This document shows positions 7,769-16,710 of a stretch of DNA of 64,000 nt, piece by piece. The stretch is from JAGLOK01 sp963675575 (lineage in GTDB: Bacteria; Bacillota; Clostridia; Christensenellales; UMGS416), in the NCBI GenBank assembly GCA_963675575.1, contig OY776378.1, positions 1,178,001-1,242,000 of the forward strand, written 5' to 3'. The notes beneath the pieces are model-generated. The model had not been told where the DNA came from. It did no database searches and saw only the letters and a list, made by a program, of their open reading frames with translations. Each line of letters begins with the position of its first letter. Position 1 is the stretch's first letter. The position numbers were made by a program, and so were the translations under genes.

Positions 7769-9191
7769 AGTCGAGAGAGTACAGTCATTTTCAAATCCTC
7801 TTTACATCTTTACACTTATACCGTTTTATGCGATGGGTAAAGACATTTATTTATCAACAATGTTTTTATCAGTTGCACTTACATTATCCGCTGTATATAT
7901 GATGTTTTATACAAAAGACAAGTCAAATATTTCAAAGGTCATTATTGCGATACTTATTCTTAGTTTTTCAAAGGCTTTTATTGATTACTCTACATCTGGG
8001 CTTGAAAATTGCATGACTTTTTTCATTGTCGCCCTTTTCTATAGGCGGTTTTTTAATGAGAAAATAAAGACATATGAGAGCAAGGAATTTTTGTATCTTT
8101 GCATTATTGCTTCGCTTATGACTATAAACAGGCTTGATGCACTACTTCTGTTTTTGCCTGCGTTATGCTATAGCCTTTTTGTAAATTTCAATCTTAAAAA
8201 AATACTTATTGGATTAGTTGGATTTTTACCTTTTATAGCATGGGAAGCATTCTCGTTTGTTTATTTTGGGTTTTTGTTTCCAAACACAGCATTCTCTAAG
8301 TTGAATGTTGGTATTGGCTTATTCAGCAAAATAAAAACAGGTATTCACTATATGCTATCAGGCTTTACTTTTGGCGATTATATTACTTTGCCGATAATTA
8401 TATTTGCTGTTATTTTATGCATTATAAAAAGAGATAAAAAACAACTGATTGCAGGAGTTGGTGTATCGATATATATGCTTTATATACTTTGCATTGGTGG
8501 CGATTTTATGTCAGGGCGATTTTTATCCGCTCCGCTATTCTTATCTGTCGTGATAATAGTATTTTCAATCAAAACACTTTCCAAAAAAAAGTTGATTGCA
8601 GTTTGCTTGTCTATTATCATAATAGGCTCAATTTCCATTCAGTCGCCTGTTACATCAAACATTCAGTACTCTCGCATTAATAGCAGAACAACAAACTATG
8701 CTTTGATAGCTGATGAACGCAAAGTGTATTACTTCGAGAGTGGTTTGTCTTGGGTACTAAAGCGTGCAATAAAAAACGGATATGATAAGAATATACCGGT
8801 TTCAAAATATGGTGATGCAGGCTTGATAGCTGATAAAAATGAAATACAAGTAACTCATACTATAGGGTTTTATGGCTACTATGCTGATAATGAAACCTAT
8901 ATTGTAGATCCTCTGGCTCTAGCTGATGCTCTTCTTGCCCGTGTAAAGCCTACCGTTATTCAACGTCCAGGGCACTACGTACGAGAGCTGCCGCATGGAT
9001 ACTTGGAAGGACTTCAATCAAGAACAAACAAAATTGAAGATGAAAGTCTTCATATCTATTATGATAAGCTTAAATATATAATAAGCGGTCCTATTTTTGA
9101 TAGGAATAGAATATTGACTGCAATCTACATGAACCTTGGTAAGTATGACTATCTTATTGAGGAGTATGAAGAGAGAGTGGGTATCAAGTGA
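7769..9191 (+). pseudogene. GT-C-type membrane protein gene, 3' part
   Basis: Continues the gene begun at 6059. Joining 6237 to 7769 gives WNVVERVQSFSNPLY, the expected continuation of the GT-C first external loop, and a 533-residue protein without frameshifts. About ten hydrophobic segments follow (for example ILILSFSKAFIDYSTSG, LIGLVGFLPFIAW, IAVCLSIIIIGSI), then a soluble C-terminal part with AQUA-like loop residues I cannot assign. It would act in the membrane with a lipid-linked sugar donor, on a cell-surface glycan or protein. A start at 7833 (MGKDIY) would give a protein lacking the catalytic loop and so is unlikely to be active. Confidence 0.8.
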
Positions 9192-9449
9192 GGTTACTCC
9201 GTTTATATAATAACTACTAAAAAATGATTAAGTTACAGGGGTAATTTTTTGCGCTTCGCCCCCAAAATGAATCCGCGAGTCTTATTGCGTGGCGGAAATT
9301 TACTATAAACCAAATTATAGAAATATATATTAAATCATGGTACAATTTTATAAAAGAGTTTCCTAAATACAATATTAAAACAAACAAAAAATAATTATAT
9401 TTACTTGAATAATTATTTCGTTTTATAAATACAAATAAGGAGGCGGGTT
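9192..9449. other. Intergenic gap, nothing assigned
   Basis: AT-rich spacer of 258 bases between the split GT-C gene and the next lipoprotein. I see a short GC-rich patch near 9250-9300 (GCGCTTCGCCCCC, then CCGCGAG...) but no clean terminator, promoter or RNA structure. Confidence 0.4.
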
Positions 9450-10901
9450 ATGAAAAAAATCAGAAGTCTATTGCTAACTCTATGCGTATGTTTAATACTT
9501 ACAAGCACGATGACGGGATGCTTACCTACAAACTCTATACCAAAAAATTATAAAGAAGGCGTAAATGTCGACAGACAATATCCCGATCACTTACTTGACA
9601 TATATGACAATGCAATAGTTTATGATTGCAGCTCACATTTTGACGATGTTTTATTATCTATGGGAACAGAAGATGAAATGAGGGATATAATAATATATTA
9701 TCGTGAGTTTTTGGAAATAAACAGCACAACACCTTTAAGCTATGAAGAAAATTCAAATGAATTTTATACTCATTTTATTTTTGAAGGTTACGAATTTGAA
9801 ATTGAGGCGCATAAACCTGAGGGACAATATGAAGAAGAACTCTATGAAAATACAATTTTCATTTCAACAAAAAAAATAGATAAACAGCTGGGAAATGATG
9901 CAGTTAACTTAACGCCTGAGCCTACTGAAAAAAAGGAGGCTGAAGCCACGCCCACGCCTGCTCTTGAACCCCAACCAACGCAAAAAACTCAGCCTCAACA
10001 GGATGAAACGCCTCTTGCAAGCATTGAAAATGGGTCATGGTTTTCTGTATCGTCGAATTTAGGGGATGGGTCGACTGAATATGTTGATTATACTATATAT
10101 ATAAAAGATGAATCGTTGGGAACACTGCATATACTTGACTATTATGGGGGATATAAATGTGATTATGAATTTGCCTATGAATTAGTAAACGGTGTTTTAA
10201 CGTTAGAACTTGAAAATGATGTTGATCTTATTTACGATGCTTACCAATGCTATAATACTATTCATCTTGTCTCACAGATTGACGGAGGAAAAATAACCTT
10301 ATTAAATTGGGAAAGCATCACCGGTATTTATCCATCTGATTCATTTATGAGTGCATACGGAGATTGGATATATTATGACACGTCTTACGATACTTCTAAT
10401 ATTTTGGCTTTTTATGGAGATGATGGAAGCATGATTTATAACCTATTCGGTGATGGTGCAAATGATGAAGCTGCTTGGGAATTCAACAACGGTATAATCG
10501 AATTTACGGATCCTGCGGACTATGCCGGTTACAGCTTGGATGTTGAGCATAGAGGGAATGTGCTTATTACCACAAATAATTCCGGCATGAGAATGGTATA
10601 TAACCGCGTGAGTTCCAACGTTATGGGCGGCGCTTATGAGTTGGTGTCGACTAACGAACCAGACCTTGATATGTGGGTGATTGTACTTGATCCGGATGGG
10701 ACTTCTAGCCACAGCATAACAGCTGATGGAAGCTCTTTTGACCAGGAAATGATTTCATGGTTCGTTAATTATATTGACGGAACATTTAATTTGATGTTAA
10801 ACGGAGATCAGCATATCTACCATTCCCACTTCAGTGAAACAGGGTTAGTTCTTTATGAGCCGATTGAGGGATTCTCTTATGTATTTGTAGAGTTGGATTG
10901 A
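9450..10901 (+). CDS. Large lipoprotein with Pro/Thr-rich linker
   Basis: A 483-residue exported lipoprotein of unknown function. The signal peptide ends in lipobox MTGC near residue 24. Residues 25-150 form a small alpha/beta domain, then a low-complexity linker rich in Pro, Thr, Glu and Gln (residues 152-190, TPEPTEKKE...TPTPALEPQPTQ). The C-terminal 290 residues look beta-rich, with three repeats of a pattern like W...DG(S/T)...H or Y plus Asp/Tyr/Gly loops, suggestive of tandem lipocalin-like modules. AGGAGGCGGG precedes the ATG. Linker plus modules suggests surface display. Confidence 0.75.
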   Translation: MKKIRSLLLTLCVCLILTSTMTGCLPTNSIPKNYKEGVNVDRQYPDHLLDIYDNAIVYDCSSHFDDVLLSMGTEDEMRDIIIYYREFLEINSTTPLSYEENSNEFYTHFIFEGYEFEIEAHKPEGQYEEELYENTIFISTKKIDKQLGNDAVNLTPEPTEKKEAEATPTPALEPQPTQKTQPQQDETPLASIENGSWFSVSSNLGDGSTEYVDYTIYIKDESLGTLHILDYYGGYKCDYEFAYELVNGVLTLELENDVDLIYDAYQCYNTIHLVSQIDGGKITLLNWESITGIYPSDSFMSAYGDWIYYDTSYDTSNILAFYGDDGSMIYNLFGDGANDEAAWEFNNGIIEFTDPADYAGYSLDVEHRGNVLITTNNSGMRMVYNRVSSNVMGGAYELVSTNEPDLDMWVIVLDPDGTSSHSITADGSSFDQEMISWFVNYIDGTFNLMLNGDQHIYHSHFSETGLVLYEPIEGFSYVFVELD

Positions 10902-10918
10902 AACATTTGTTTTGATTT

Positions 10919-11007
10919 CTTTCGCCGCCGGACTTGTCCGTCGGTGAGGTCTTACAAAATCCGAAAAACTCGTTCCTCGTGCATTTTTGAAAATTCCGCT
11001 TTGTGAG
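10919..11007 (-). repeat. Structured dispersed repeat, left copy (inverted relative to 12769-12853)
   Basis: On the minus strand this reads CACAAAGCGGAATTTTC...TGCACGAGGAACGAG...TTTTGTAAGACC and then a hairpin. The copy at 12769-12853 has the same order on the plus strand. About four fifths of positions match by eye. The central 15 bases TGCACGAGGAACGAG are identical. The terminal hairpin (10922-10947) has arms TCGCCGCCGGAC and GTCCGTCGGTGA. Confidence 0.8.
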
Positions 11008-11336
11008 TGCTGTGGAGGATATAACTGTAACCACCCGAAATGAATTCGTGTGGTTTGCGAGGTAATTGGTTTTAGATAATTTCAAACTAAAGGTGAATTG
11101 ATTAGTGATATGACATAAAATGCTATTTGGTGTATAATTAAACTCGAATAATAGATATTGGAGAGTGGGATTATGAAATTTCAGGAATTGTTGAATCAGT
11201 AGGAACATTTGTAGAATTAAAAAGAATAGCAAAAGCATATGTAATAGACTATAAAAATCTCACACAGCAGGAGCTGGAGCAAGCACTGATTAAGACAGCT
11301 CCACAATATTATCATAAAGAGAATATAATAAAAACA
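11008..11336 (+). other. Upstream region of the nuclease gene with a start-codon anomaly
   Basis: No complete gene here. The frame of the downstream nuclease gene stays open back to a TAA at 11139 and from about 11160 looks coding (GEWDYEISGIVESVGTFVELKRIA...), yet it contains no ATG, GTG or TTG before 11337. A good ribosome site (GGAGAGTGGG) and ATG at 11173 begin the nine-codon frame MKFQELLNQ in a different frame. Either a frameshift lies near 11175-11200 or the 5' end of the gene was lost. Confidence 0.5.
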
Positions 11337-12689
11337 TTGCGTGATTTATTATTGCATCAAGATCGAAAAATCAGAGTATTATACAAAATGTTTATTAAGG
11401 ATATAATATTGAATAAAGATGAGTTTAGTAATGAACAAAGACAAACAGAAATAGATATATTAGAAATGGAACAAAGTATAGTAAATGATGCTAATGAAAT
11501 TATTTTGTCAAAAAGTAATGAAAAATCTGCGAAATTAGATTTATTTAGGTTTCTTCTTGAATGTGCCTGGGAAAATAATAATGATATTTCATCAGATGAA
11601 AAGAACTTAATTGAAAAGCTGAAAATTAGGATAGGTATTACAGATTATGAATATAGGATTATAGAATCCAGATTAGGGAAGTATCCAAGTGAAGAAAACA
11701 AATTGCACTCAAAGAACGATATTGAAGAGGTAAGAAGAGTATTACAGGAAGCGGGGCTTTTATTTACAATAAGAGATTCTGAAAGAGTGGATTATGATAT
11801 TATTCCAGACGAGTTAGCAAAAGTTGTTAGAGACTGCTTTGATATTGAGATTAGATTGCATGGTTATAATGAATTAATTAAAAGTAAGTTTGTTCGCTCA
11901 AAAAAATATCTTATTGATATACTTGAAAAAGCTAATATAGAAATTAACTCAAGCATGACTTTACCGGAGATGCAGGAACTATGTGTTGAAAGAGTTAAAC
12001 CATCTGTTGTATTGGGAGGATATTCCCCGCTAGATGGTCTTAATAAAGATGATTTAGCAAAATGGTGTCATGAGCTTGAAATGTCGCCGTATGGTACAAA
12101 AGCAGATTTAATAGATAGGATAGTTAATTATTATGACAATGTCAAGGCAAAAAAACCTGTAGAAGAACTTGAGGATGAAAGGAAATTTTGGTTTGAATAT
12201 TACGAGGCTTTAGCTTCTAGGAATTTGACGGAATTGAGAAAACAAGGCGTAATAAACAAAGACATCGATTGTGAAAGAAATTTTGAAGCTGCGACAAACT
12301 ATTTATTTGAAAGGTATTTGGGACATACACCACTTATGCTTAAAGGTACAGAACACCCTGATGGAATTCTTTCTTATAATGATAAGCTTATATATTGGGA
12401 CAATAAGTCTAAGGAAAAAGAGGTAAATCTCGTAGACCATATTAAACAATTTGAAAGATATATCAAAAGTGCTGAAAAGCCTATTGCATGTTTTTTGGTT
12501 ATAGGTCCTGATTTTACAGAAAATTCAGAAAAAGAATGTGCGAAATTTAGTTTAAATAGCGATACAATAATTTCACTAGTAAGGGCTTCTGACTTAAAAT
12601 CAATTGCACAGTCTTGGAATAAAGATACAGCATTCCCGCTAGGGTATTTTAGGCAGGTGGGATTTTTCAATAAAGACTTAATTGAATAA
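11337..12689 (+). CDS. SAP-domain plus PD-(D/E)XK-like nuclease (candidate defence protein)
   Basis: At least 450 residues from the TTG at 11337; coding character extends upstream to about 11160, so the true N-terminus is longer or damaged. The N-terminal 200 residues are helical. A SAP-like DNA-binding helix-turn-helix is at about residues 237-265 (LNKDDLAKWCHELEMSPYG, then TKADLIDRI). The C-terminal domain looks like a restriction-type nuclease: Glu in CERNFEAATNYLFERYLG, then HPDGILSY and, 12 residues on, YWDNKSKEKE, which fits PD...(D/E)xK with D-N-K. The alternating strand/helix pattern continues (IACFLVIGPDF). It lies alone between inverted repeats and has its own terminator. Family assignment is by motif only. 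Confidence 0.65.
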   Translation: MRDLLLHQDRKIRVLYKMFIKDIILNKDEFSNEQRQTEIDILEMEQSIVNDANEIILSKSNEKSAKLDLFRFLLECAWENNNDISSDEKNLIEKLKIRIGITDYEYRIIESRLGKYPSEENKLHSKNDIEEVRRVLQEAGLLFTIRDSERVDYDIIPDELAKVVRDCFDIEIRLHGYNELIKSKFVRSKKYLIDILEKANIEINSSMTLPEMQELCVERVKPSVVLGGYSPLDGLNKDDLAKWCHELEMSPYGTKADLIDRIVNYYDNVKAKKPVEELEDERKFWFEYYEALASRNLTELRKQGVINKDIDCERNFEAATNYLFERYLGHTPLMLKGTEHPDGILSYNDKLIYWDNKSKEKEVNLVDHIKQFERYIKSAEKPIACFLVIGPDFTENSEKECAKFSLNSDTIISLVRASDLKSIAQSWNKDTAFPLGYFRQVGFFNKDLIE

Positions 12690-12716
12690 ACAGAGTTCAA
12701 AAAACCATATAAAAAC

Positions 12717-12756
12717 AGCCTGCACGGATTTATTCCGAGCAGGCTTTGTTTTGTAA
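12717..12756 (+). terminator. Terminator of the nuclease gene
   Basis: AGCCTGCACGGA pairs with TCCGAGCAGGCT, followed by TTTGTTTTG. It is the second member of the hairpin family also seen at 4746-4774; the flanks AAAACAGCCTGC and CAGGCTTT match too. Confidence 0.8.
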
Positions 12757-12768
12757 CTATATACTACG

Positions 12769-12853
12769 CACAAAGCGCAAAATACAAAAATGCACGAGGA
12801 ACGAGTTTTTTGTATTTTGTAAGACCATCGGCGAAAACCTGTTTTCGCCGAAT
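12769..12853 (+). repeat. Structured dispersed repeat, right copy
   Basis: Inverted counterpart of 10919-11007. It folds as two stem-loops: CAAAATACAAAAA with TTTTTTGTATTTTG around the conserved loop TGCACGAGGAACGAG, then TCGGCGAAAAC with TTTTCGCCGA (12828-12851). The second hairpin sits just beyond the gtrA stop codon and may also terminate gtrA. Confidence 0.8.
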
Positions 12854-12856
12854 AGT

Positions 12857-13312
12857 TTACGCTTCCTCCTCCAACTCTTTCATCGCAATATCATTCGTGT
12901 TTATGGAGTTTCTAAAAACGACAAAGCGGGTAAAGAGGAACTCGGTCACAAAGTTTATTACCATTGTACCGATTAAGACTATATATTCATTCCAATGCAG
13001 ATTGGTCAGCGCTGCTCCCCACCAAGTCGAAAGCGGGGTAAACAGACAGTAATAGCCGAATACTTTCAGCATCGCTATGGGGATATTGTTTGCGGACTTG
13101 AAAGTAAATCTGCGGTTTACGGTGAAATTGTAAACAACCGAAAGAACAAGGGCTATAAGATAGCTGGGCCAGTAGGGGAAGCGGGTAAGTTCGTTAAGCA
13201 AAGTGAAGCTTATGACCTGAATAATGCCCGCCGTGATGGAAAACATTGTGAACTTTAAAAATTGAAAGAAATTCTGTTTCGGAGTTAGCTCTAGAGGTGT
13301 TGGATTGTCCAT
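12857..13312 (-). CDS. GtrA-family membrane protein
   Basis: A small polytopic protein of 151 residues with four transmembrane segments, as in GtrA/DPMS-type proteins that help move lipid-linked sugars across the membrane. Family hallmarks are the first helix FLKFTMFSITAGIIQ, the NFTVNRRFTFK motif after helix 2, and a matching VINFVTEFLFTRFVVFR at the end. I use the ATG at 13312 because GGGAGA lies six bases before it; an ATG at 13324 in the same frame would add four residues. No partner glycosyltransferase is adjacent; one is at 34848. Confidence 0.88.
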   Translation of the reverse strand: MDNPTPLELTPKQNFFQFLKFTMFSITAGIIQVISFTLLNELTRFPYWPSYLIALVLSVVYNFTVNRRFTFKSANNIPIAMLKVFGYYCLFTPLSTWWGAALTNLHWNEYIVLIGTMVINFVTEFLFTRFVVFRNSINTNDIAMKELEEEA

Positions 13313-13350
13313 AAATTCTCCCATTTTCTCAGATTACATTTATGTCGCCT

Positions 13351-13380
13351 ATTATATTACGTTAACGTATTGCGTGTCTA
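13351..13380 (-). promoter_or_regulatory. gtrA promoter with a palindrome in the spacer
   Basis: On the minus strand TAGACA, 18 bases, then TATAAT. The 12-bp perfect palindrome TACGTTAACGTA (13358-13369) fills the spacer, a position where a bound repressor would block polymerase. No regulator can be assigned. Confidence 0.5.
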
Positions 13381-13508
13381 TAAATAGTTTTTGTTTGGCG
13401 AAAAAATTGAAGGTATTATTTATTTGCACTAAAATGAGCAACAATCAATAAAATTCCCCGTTATTTTATGATATACTACTACTAAAATATAAATTACTGA
13501 GGATATAT

Positions 13509-14327
13509 ATGACGGTATCGAATCCGATTTTAATAGCTTTTTTGCTTACACTTTTCGCGGGGCTTTCAACTGGAATAGGCAGTTTGATAGCTTTTTTGGC
13601 CAAGAGGACAAACACCCAATTCTTATCGGTTGTGCTGGGATTTTCAGCCGGTGTTATGATTTATGTTTCATTTGTGGAGATATTCGCCGAAGCCAAAAGC
13701 ACTCTTTCGGGTGTCTATGGAGATAAAGAAGGTAGTTTGATTACAGTCGCCGCTTTTTTTGGCGGGATGATTATAATAGCGCTTATAGACAAGTTGATAC
13801 CCAAATATCACAGTTCCCATGAAGCTCATCGGGTCGAGGAGATAAAAGACGGCGCGAAAGCGGGGATTGACACAAAAAAGCTGCTCAACACGGGTATTTA
13901 TTCCGCGGTAGCAATAGCGATTCATAATTTTCCCGAAGGCATCGCAACTTTTACTGCGACCATGCAAAACGTCGCGCTTGGAGTATCCATAGCCGTTGCT
14001 ATTGCGATACATAACATACCGGAAGGAATAGCTATTTCGGTGCCAATATATTTCGCCACGGGAAGCAAAAGGAAAGCGTTCTGGTACTCTTTCATTTCAG
14101 GGGTTACAGAACCTATAGGAGCATTGTTTGCATACTTTATCCTAATGCCGTTTTTAACTGACGCTGTATTTGGCATACTGTTCGCTTCGGTTGCCGGAAT
14201 AATGGTGTTTATCGCCTTGGACGAGCTTTTGCCCGCATCTCGCGAATATGGCTATCCGCACCTTTCCATCTATGGTCTGCTTTCGGGTATGGCGGTGATG
14301 GCGGCAAGTCTTTTGTTTATTATTTAG
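13509..14327 (+). CDS. zupT: ZIP-family zinc transporter
   Basis: A 272-residue ZIP (ZRT/IRT-like) metal permease with eight predicted membrane segments. The metal-binding motifs of helices 4 and 5 are clear: HNFPEGIATF and HNIPEGIAIS, both with the His-x-x-Pro-Glu-Gly signature of the ZupT group, plus E in SFVEIF. It would bring zinc or other divalent metal into the cell. A short His/Glu-rich cytosolic loop (HSSHEAHRVEE) lies between helices 3 and 4. GAGG precedes the ATG. Confidence 0.93.
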   Translation: MTVSNPILIAFLLTLFAGLSTGIGSLIAFLAKRTNTQFLSVVLGFSAGVMIYVSFVEIFAEAKSTLSGVYGDKEGSLITVAAFFGGMIIIALIDKLIPKYHSSHEAHRVEEIKDGAKAGIDTKKLLNTGIYSAVAIAIHNFPEGIATFTATMQNVALGVSIAVAIAIHNIPEGIAISVPIYFATGSKRKAFWYSFISGVTEPIGALFAYFILMPFLTDAVFGILFASVAGIMVFIALDELLPASREYGYPHLSIYGLLSGMAVMAASLLFII

Positions 14328-14359
14328 GGCTTAAATCATTTATATATTAAGGGGTTATT

Positions 14360-15040
14360 ATGAACAATCAACACAGTCATTACTCTCTTGTTGTCTGGCT
14401 CAGCTTAGTTAGCGCGGCGCTTGCTTTTTTCATTGTGATGATTGCGCTAAATCTGCTGTCGGTGGGGAGGATTTCGCTTACAGACGGATGGGGCAGTTTT
14501 GCGGGAGGGCTTGTAGCTGCCACTGCAACTATTACTGCTTTCCTTGTTACAAACCGTGAAAATAGAAGGCAGTTTGATGAGTTGGCTCGAATTAATTACC
14601 TTCCTATTATAGACTTTGAGCCATGCGAGCTGGAAAATTTGGAAGATTTTAAGCGACGTGGATTTATAGAACAGTCTCCGATAGATATTAACCGAGACCC
14701 GGAGAAAAAACGCCAGAAAACAAAAGTACTAAACCTTGTGATTGATAACAAAGGCAATGGACCGGCGAGAAATTTAAGTTTGCATTATCAATACTTTTTT
14801 GAAGAAGATCAGCTTGCGGCCTTGCTTGAGCCTATTATAATAAAGAATATGCAGGCGAACGCGGGACTAATTTTGCCCCTTAAATTATATGGTTTCAACG
14901 GAGATAGCTCGATTAACATTATATTAAACTTTGAAGATATCCGCCGCCGGCAATTGGACTCCGGCCTTGTGAGGATTGACTATAATAAGGAAGAAAAGAA
15001 GTGGACGATGTATCCGGAGAAATTTGCGGTAAAAAGTTAA
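14360..15040 (+). CDS. Membrane-anchored protein of unknown function
   Basis: A 226-residue protein with two N-terminal hydrophobic segments (VVWLSLVSAALAFFIVMIAL and GSFAGGLVAATATITAFLV), then NRENRRQFDELARI and a soluble, probably beta-sandwich domain (VIDNKGNGPARNLSL, NIILNFEDI). The layout resembles the interrupted gene at 786-1436: two helices, a charged helix, then a domain with an asparagine-glycine turn. It follows zupT by 32 bases and may share its transcript. No function can be given. Confidence 0.7.
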   Translation: MNNQHSHYSLVVWLSLVSAALAFFIVMIALNLLSVGRISLTDGWGSFAGGLVAATATITAFLVTNRENRRQFDELARINYLPIIDFEPCELENLEDFKRRGFIEQSPIDINRDPEKKRQKTKVLNLVIDNKGNGPARNLSLHYQYFFEEDQLAALLEPIIIKNMQANAGLILPLKLYGFNGDSSINIILNFEDIRRRQLDSGLVRIDYNKEEKKWTMYPEKFAVKS

Positions 15041-15116
15041 CTTGCAAACATTTTCCCCAAAACTGATTGCCTAAAATAAACAAAAACTGTATAATCTTTT
15101 TTATGGAGGATTGATT

Positions 15117-16139
15117 ATGATTGATAATGTAGCTTTTACTATAAACTTGTTTGGATTGCACAAAGATATCTATTGGTATGGAATTATTATAGCAACTGGA
15201 ATGCTAATGGGAATCTGGATTGCCACATATAACGCAAGACGCAGAGGATACAAGTCTGAGATGGTGTTAGACATTGCGCTAATAGCGGTTATTACGGCGG
15301 TAATCGGGGCAAGAATTCACTATGTTGTATTTAGTTGGGAATATTTTAAAGATGGCCCGTTTATAGATGTGTTTAAAATCTGGAACGGCGGACTTGCTAT
15401 TTATGGCGGGTTAATCGGCGGTCTATTGGGCGTGTTTATATATTCAAAACTAAGCAAAAAGAAATTTTTATCTTTGGCGGACCTTCTTATCCCATCGCTT
15501 ATATTGGGACAGGCGATAGGCCGTTGGGGTAACTTTGCAAATCAGGAAGCCTATGGATGGATAATAAAAAATCCTGCATGGACATTCTTTCCGGTTGCGG
15601 TGTTTATTAAATCTGAAGGTGCTTTTCATATGGCGACATTCTTTTATGAATCCTTTTGGAATTTTGCTGTTTTCGCTTTCCTTATGAATTATCTTAAAAA
15701 GAACAGAAGGGAAGGAAACGTTTTTTTCTTATATCTTACGCTTTATGGATTTGGAAGAATGATAATCGAAGGCTTCAGAATGGACAGCCAGTATCTATTA
15801 GACACAGGAATAAGAGTAAACCAGCTTATAAGTTTGATTCTTGTTATTTTTGGTATTCTTATGCTTTTACTTAGAAAAAACGCGCCTATTGTGCAAGCAT
15901 ATAAAGTACAGCTTTTTCCGGGAAGCAAGAAGAGAAAAAGAACAGAGCCGAACCCTCTTGAGTTATCTGAGGTGAGCGACGAATTAAAGTTGATGGATGA
16001 TGAAGCGAGACGAAAGAGAAGGCAACATATGCCGGGCGTTCGCGAGAATATTGAAGAACAAGCAAAAGAAACAATGGTGGAAGAGGACGATGCAGAAGAG
16101 GATATTTCTGAATCAGACGAATCAAACAAAGACGTATAA
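15117..16139 (+). CDS. lgt: Prolipoprotein diacylglyceryl transferase
   Basis: Transfers diacylglyceryl from phosphatidylglycerol to the lipobox cysteine of prolipoproteins, the first step in anchoring proteins such as those at 4847, 9450 and 21748. The Lgt signature is intact: YGGLIGG, then GQAIGRWGNFANQEAYG, with seven membrane segments. I use the ATG at 15117, seven bases after GGAGG; the TTG at 15111 is too close to the ribosome site. After residue ~265 comes an unusual 70-residue charged cytosolic tail (KKRKR...DDAEEDISESDES), not part of the catalytic fold. Confidence 0.95.
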   Translation: MIDNVAFTINLFGLHKDIYWYGIIIATGMLMGIWIATYNARRRGYKSEMVLDIALIAVITAVIGARIHYVVFSWEYFKDGPFIDVFKIWNGGLAIYGGLIGGLLGVFIYSKLSKKKFLSLADLLIPSLILGQAIGRWGNFANQEAYGWIIKNPAWTFFPVAVFIKSEGAFHMATFFYESFWNFAVFAFLMNYLKKNRREGNVFFLYLTLYGFGRMIIEGFRMDSQYLLDTGIRVNQLISLILVIFGILMLLLRKNAPIVQAYKVQLFPGSKKRKRTEPNPLELSEVSDELKLMDDEARRKRRQHMPGVRENIEEQAKETMVEEDDAEEDISESDESNKDV

Positions 16140-16158
16140 AAATAAAGGAAGTGTAGAT

Positions 16159-16698
16159 ATGAAAAAATCAATGGCGATTTTCTGGGGAATTGTATTGATA
16201 CTCGTTGGGACTCTACTCGTACTGGTTCAGCTTAATGTAATTGAGCGAATTAATATTTTTAGTTGGGAATATCTTTGGCCTGCAATTATGATACTCTTAG
16301 CAATAATGTTCCATTTTCAGTTTTTCGCGGGCGGTGCGAAGTCTCCGGGAATTTTGGTTCCCGGCGGCATACTCTTGGTATATGGTTGTTTGTTTATGTA
16401 TATAGCTATAGTTGGTTGGAATTCCGTAGGATATCTTTGGCCAATATTTCTTGTAGGCCCAGGATTCGGGCTTATGGAATTAAAGCTTTTTTCAAGGGGA
16501 AAAGAAGGATCTTGGATTCCGGTTATAATACTATTTGGCTTGGCAATTTTCTTCTTTATCCGTAATAGCTTTTCATCTTTTTCGATGGCTGTTGCAGTTG
16601 CGCTTATTATAGTAGGTGCATGCATCATAATAGCATCAGTTTTTGATAGGAAGAAAAGCAGGGATAAAAAATCTGATGTTCGTATTGATGTAAAATAG
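16159..16698 (+). CDS. LiaF-type/DUF5668-like membrane protein
   Basis: A 179-residue membrane protein with about six hydrophobic segments in hairpin pairs (AIFWGIVLILVGTLLVL, YLWPAIMILLAIMF, and so on), ending in a basic tail. The pattern of WG..LI..G with short YLWP turns is that of the transmembrane module seen in LiaF-like and DUF5668 proteins. The frame is open further upstream inside lgt, but AAGGAAGTG just before the ATG at 16159 and the hydrophobic start decide the site. It follows lgt by 19 bases and is probably in its operon. Confidence 0.7.
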   Translation: MKKSMAIFWGIVLILVGTLLVLVQLNVIERINIFSWEYLWPAIMILLAIMFHFQFFAGGAKSPGILVPGGILLVYGCLFMYIAIVGWNSVGYLWPIFLVGPGFGLMELKLFSRGKEGSWIPVIILFGLAIFFFIRNSFSSFSMAVAVALIIVGACIIIASVFDRKKSRDKKSDVRIDVK

Positions 16699-16710
16699 TT
16701 ATAAAACTTG

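Noticed and set aside
11173..11202. Ten-codon frame (MKFQELLNQ) with a good RBS
   Set aside because: Too short to call as a gene; kept as part of the nuclease start-site question.
12746..13258. ORFs on the plus strand over gtrA and the repeat, including one reading KCTRNEFF
   Set aside because: They are shadows of gtrA or translations of the structured repeat, without ribosome sites.
15997..16158. Longer start for the membrane protein at 16159
   Set aside because: The extra 54 residues overlap lgt and lack a ribosome site.
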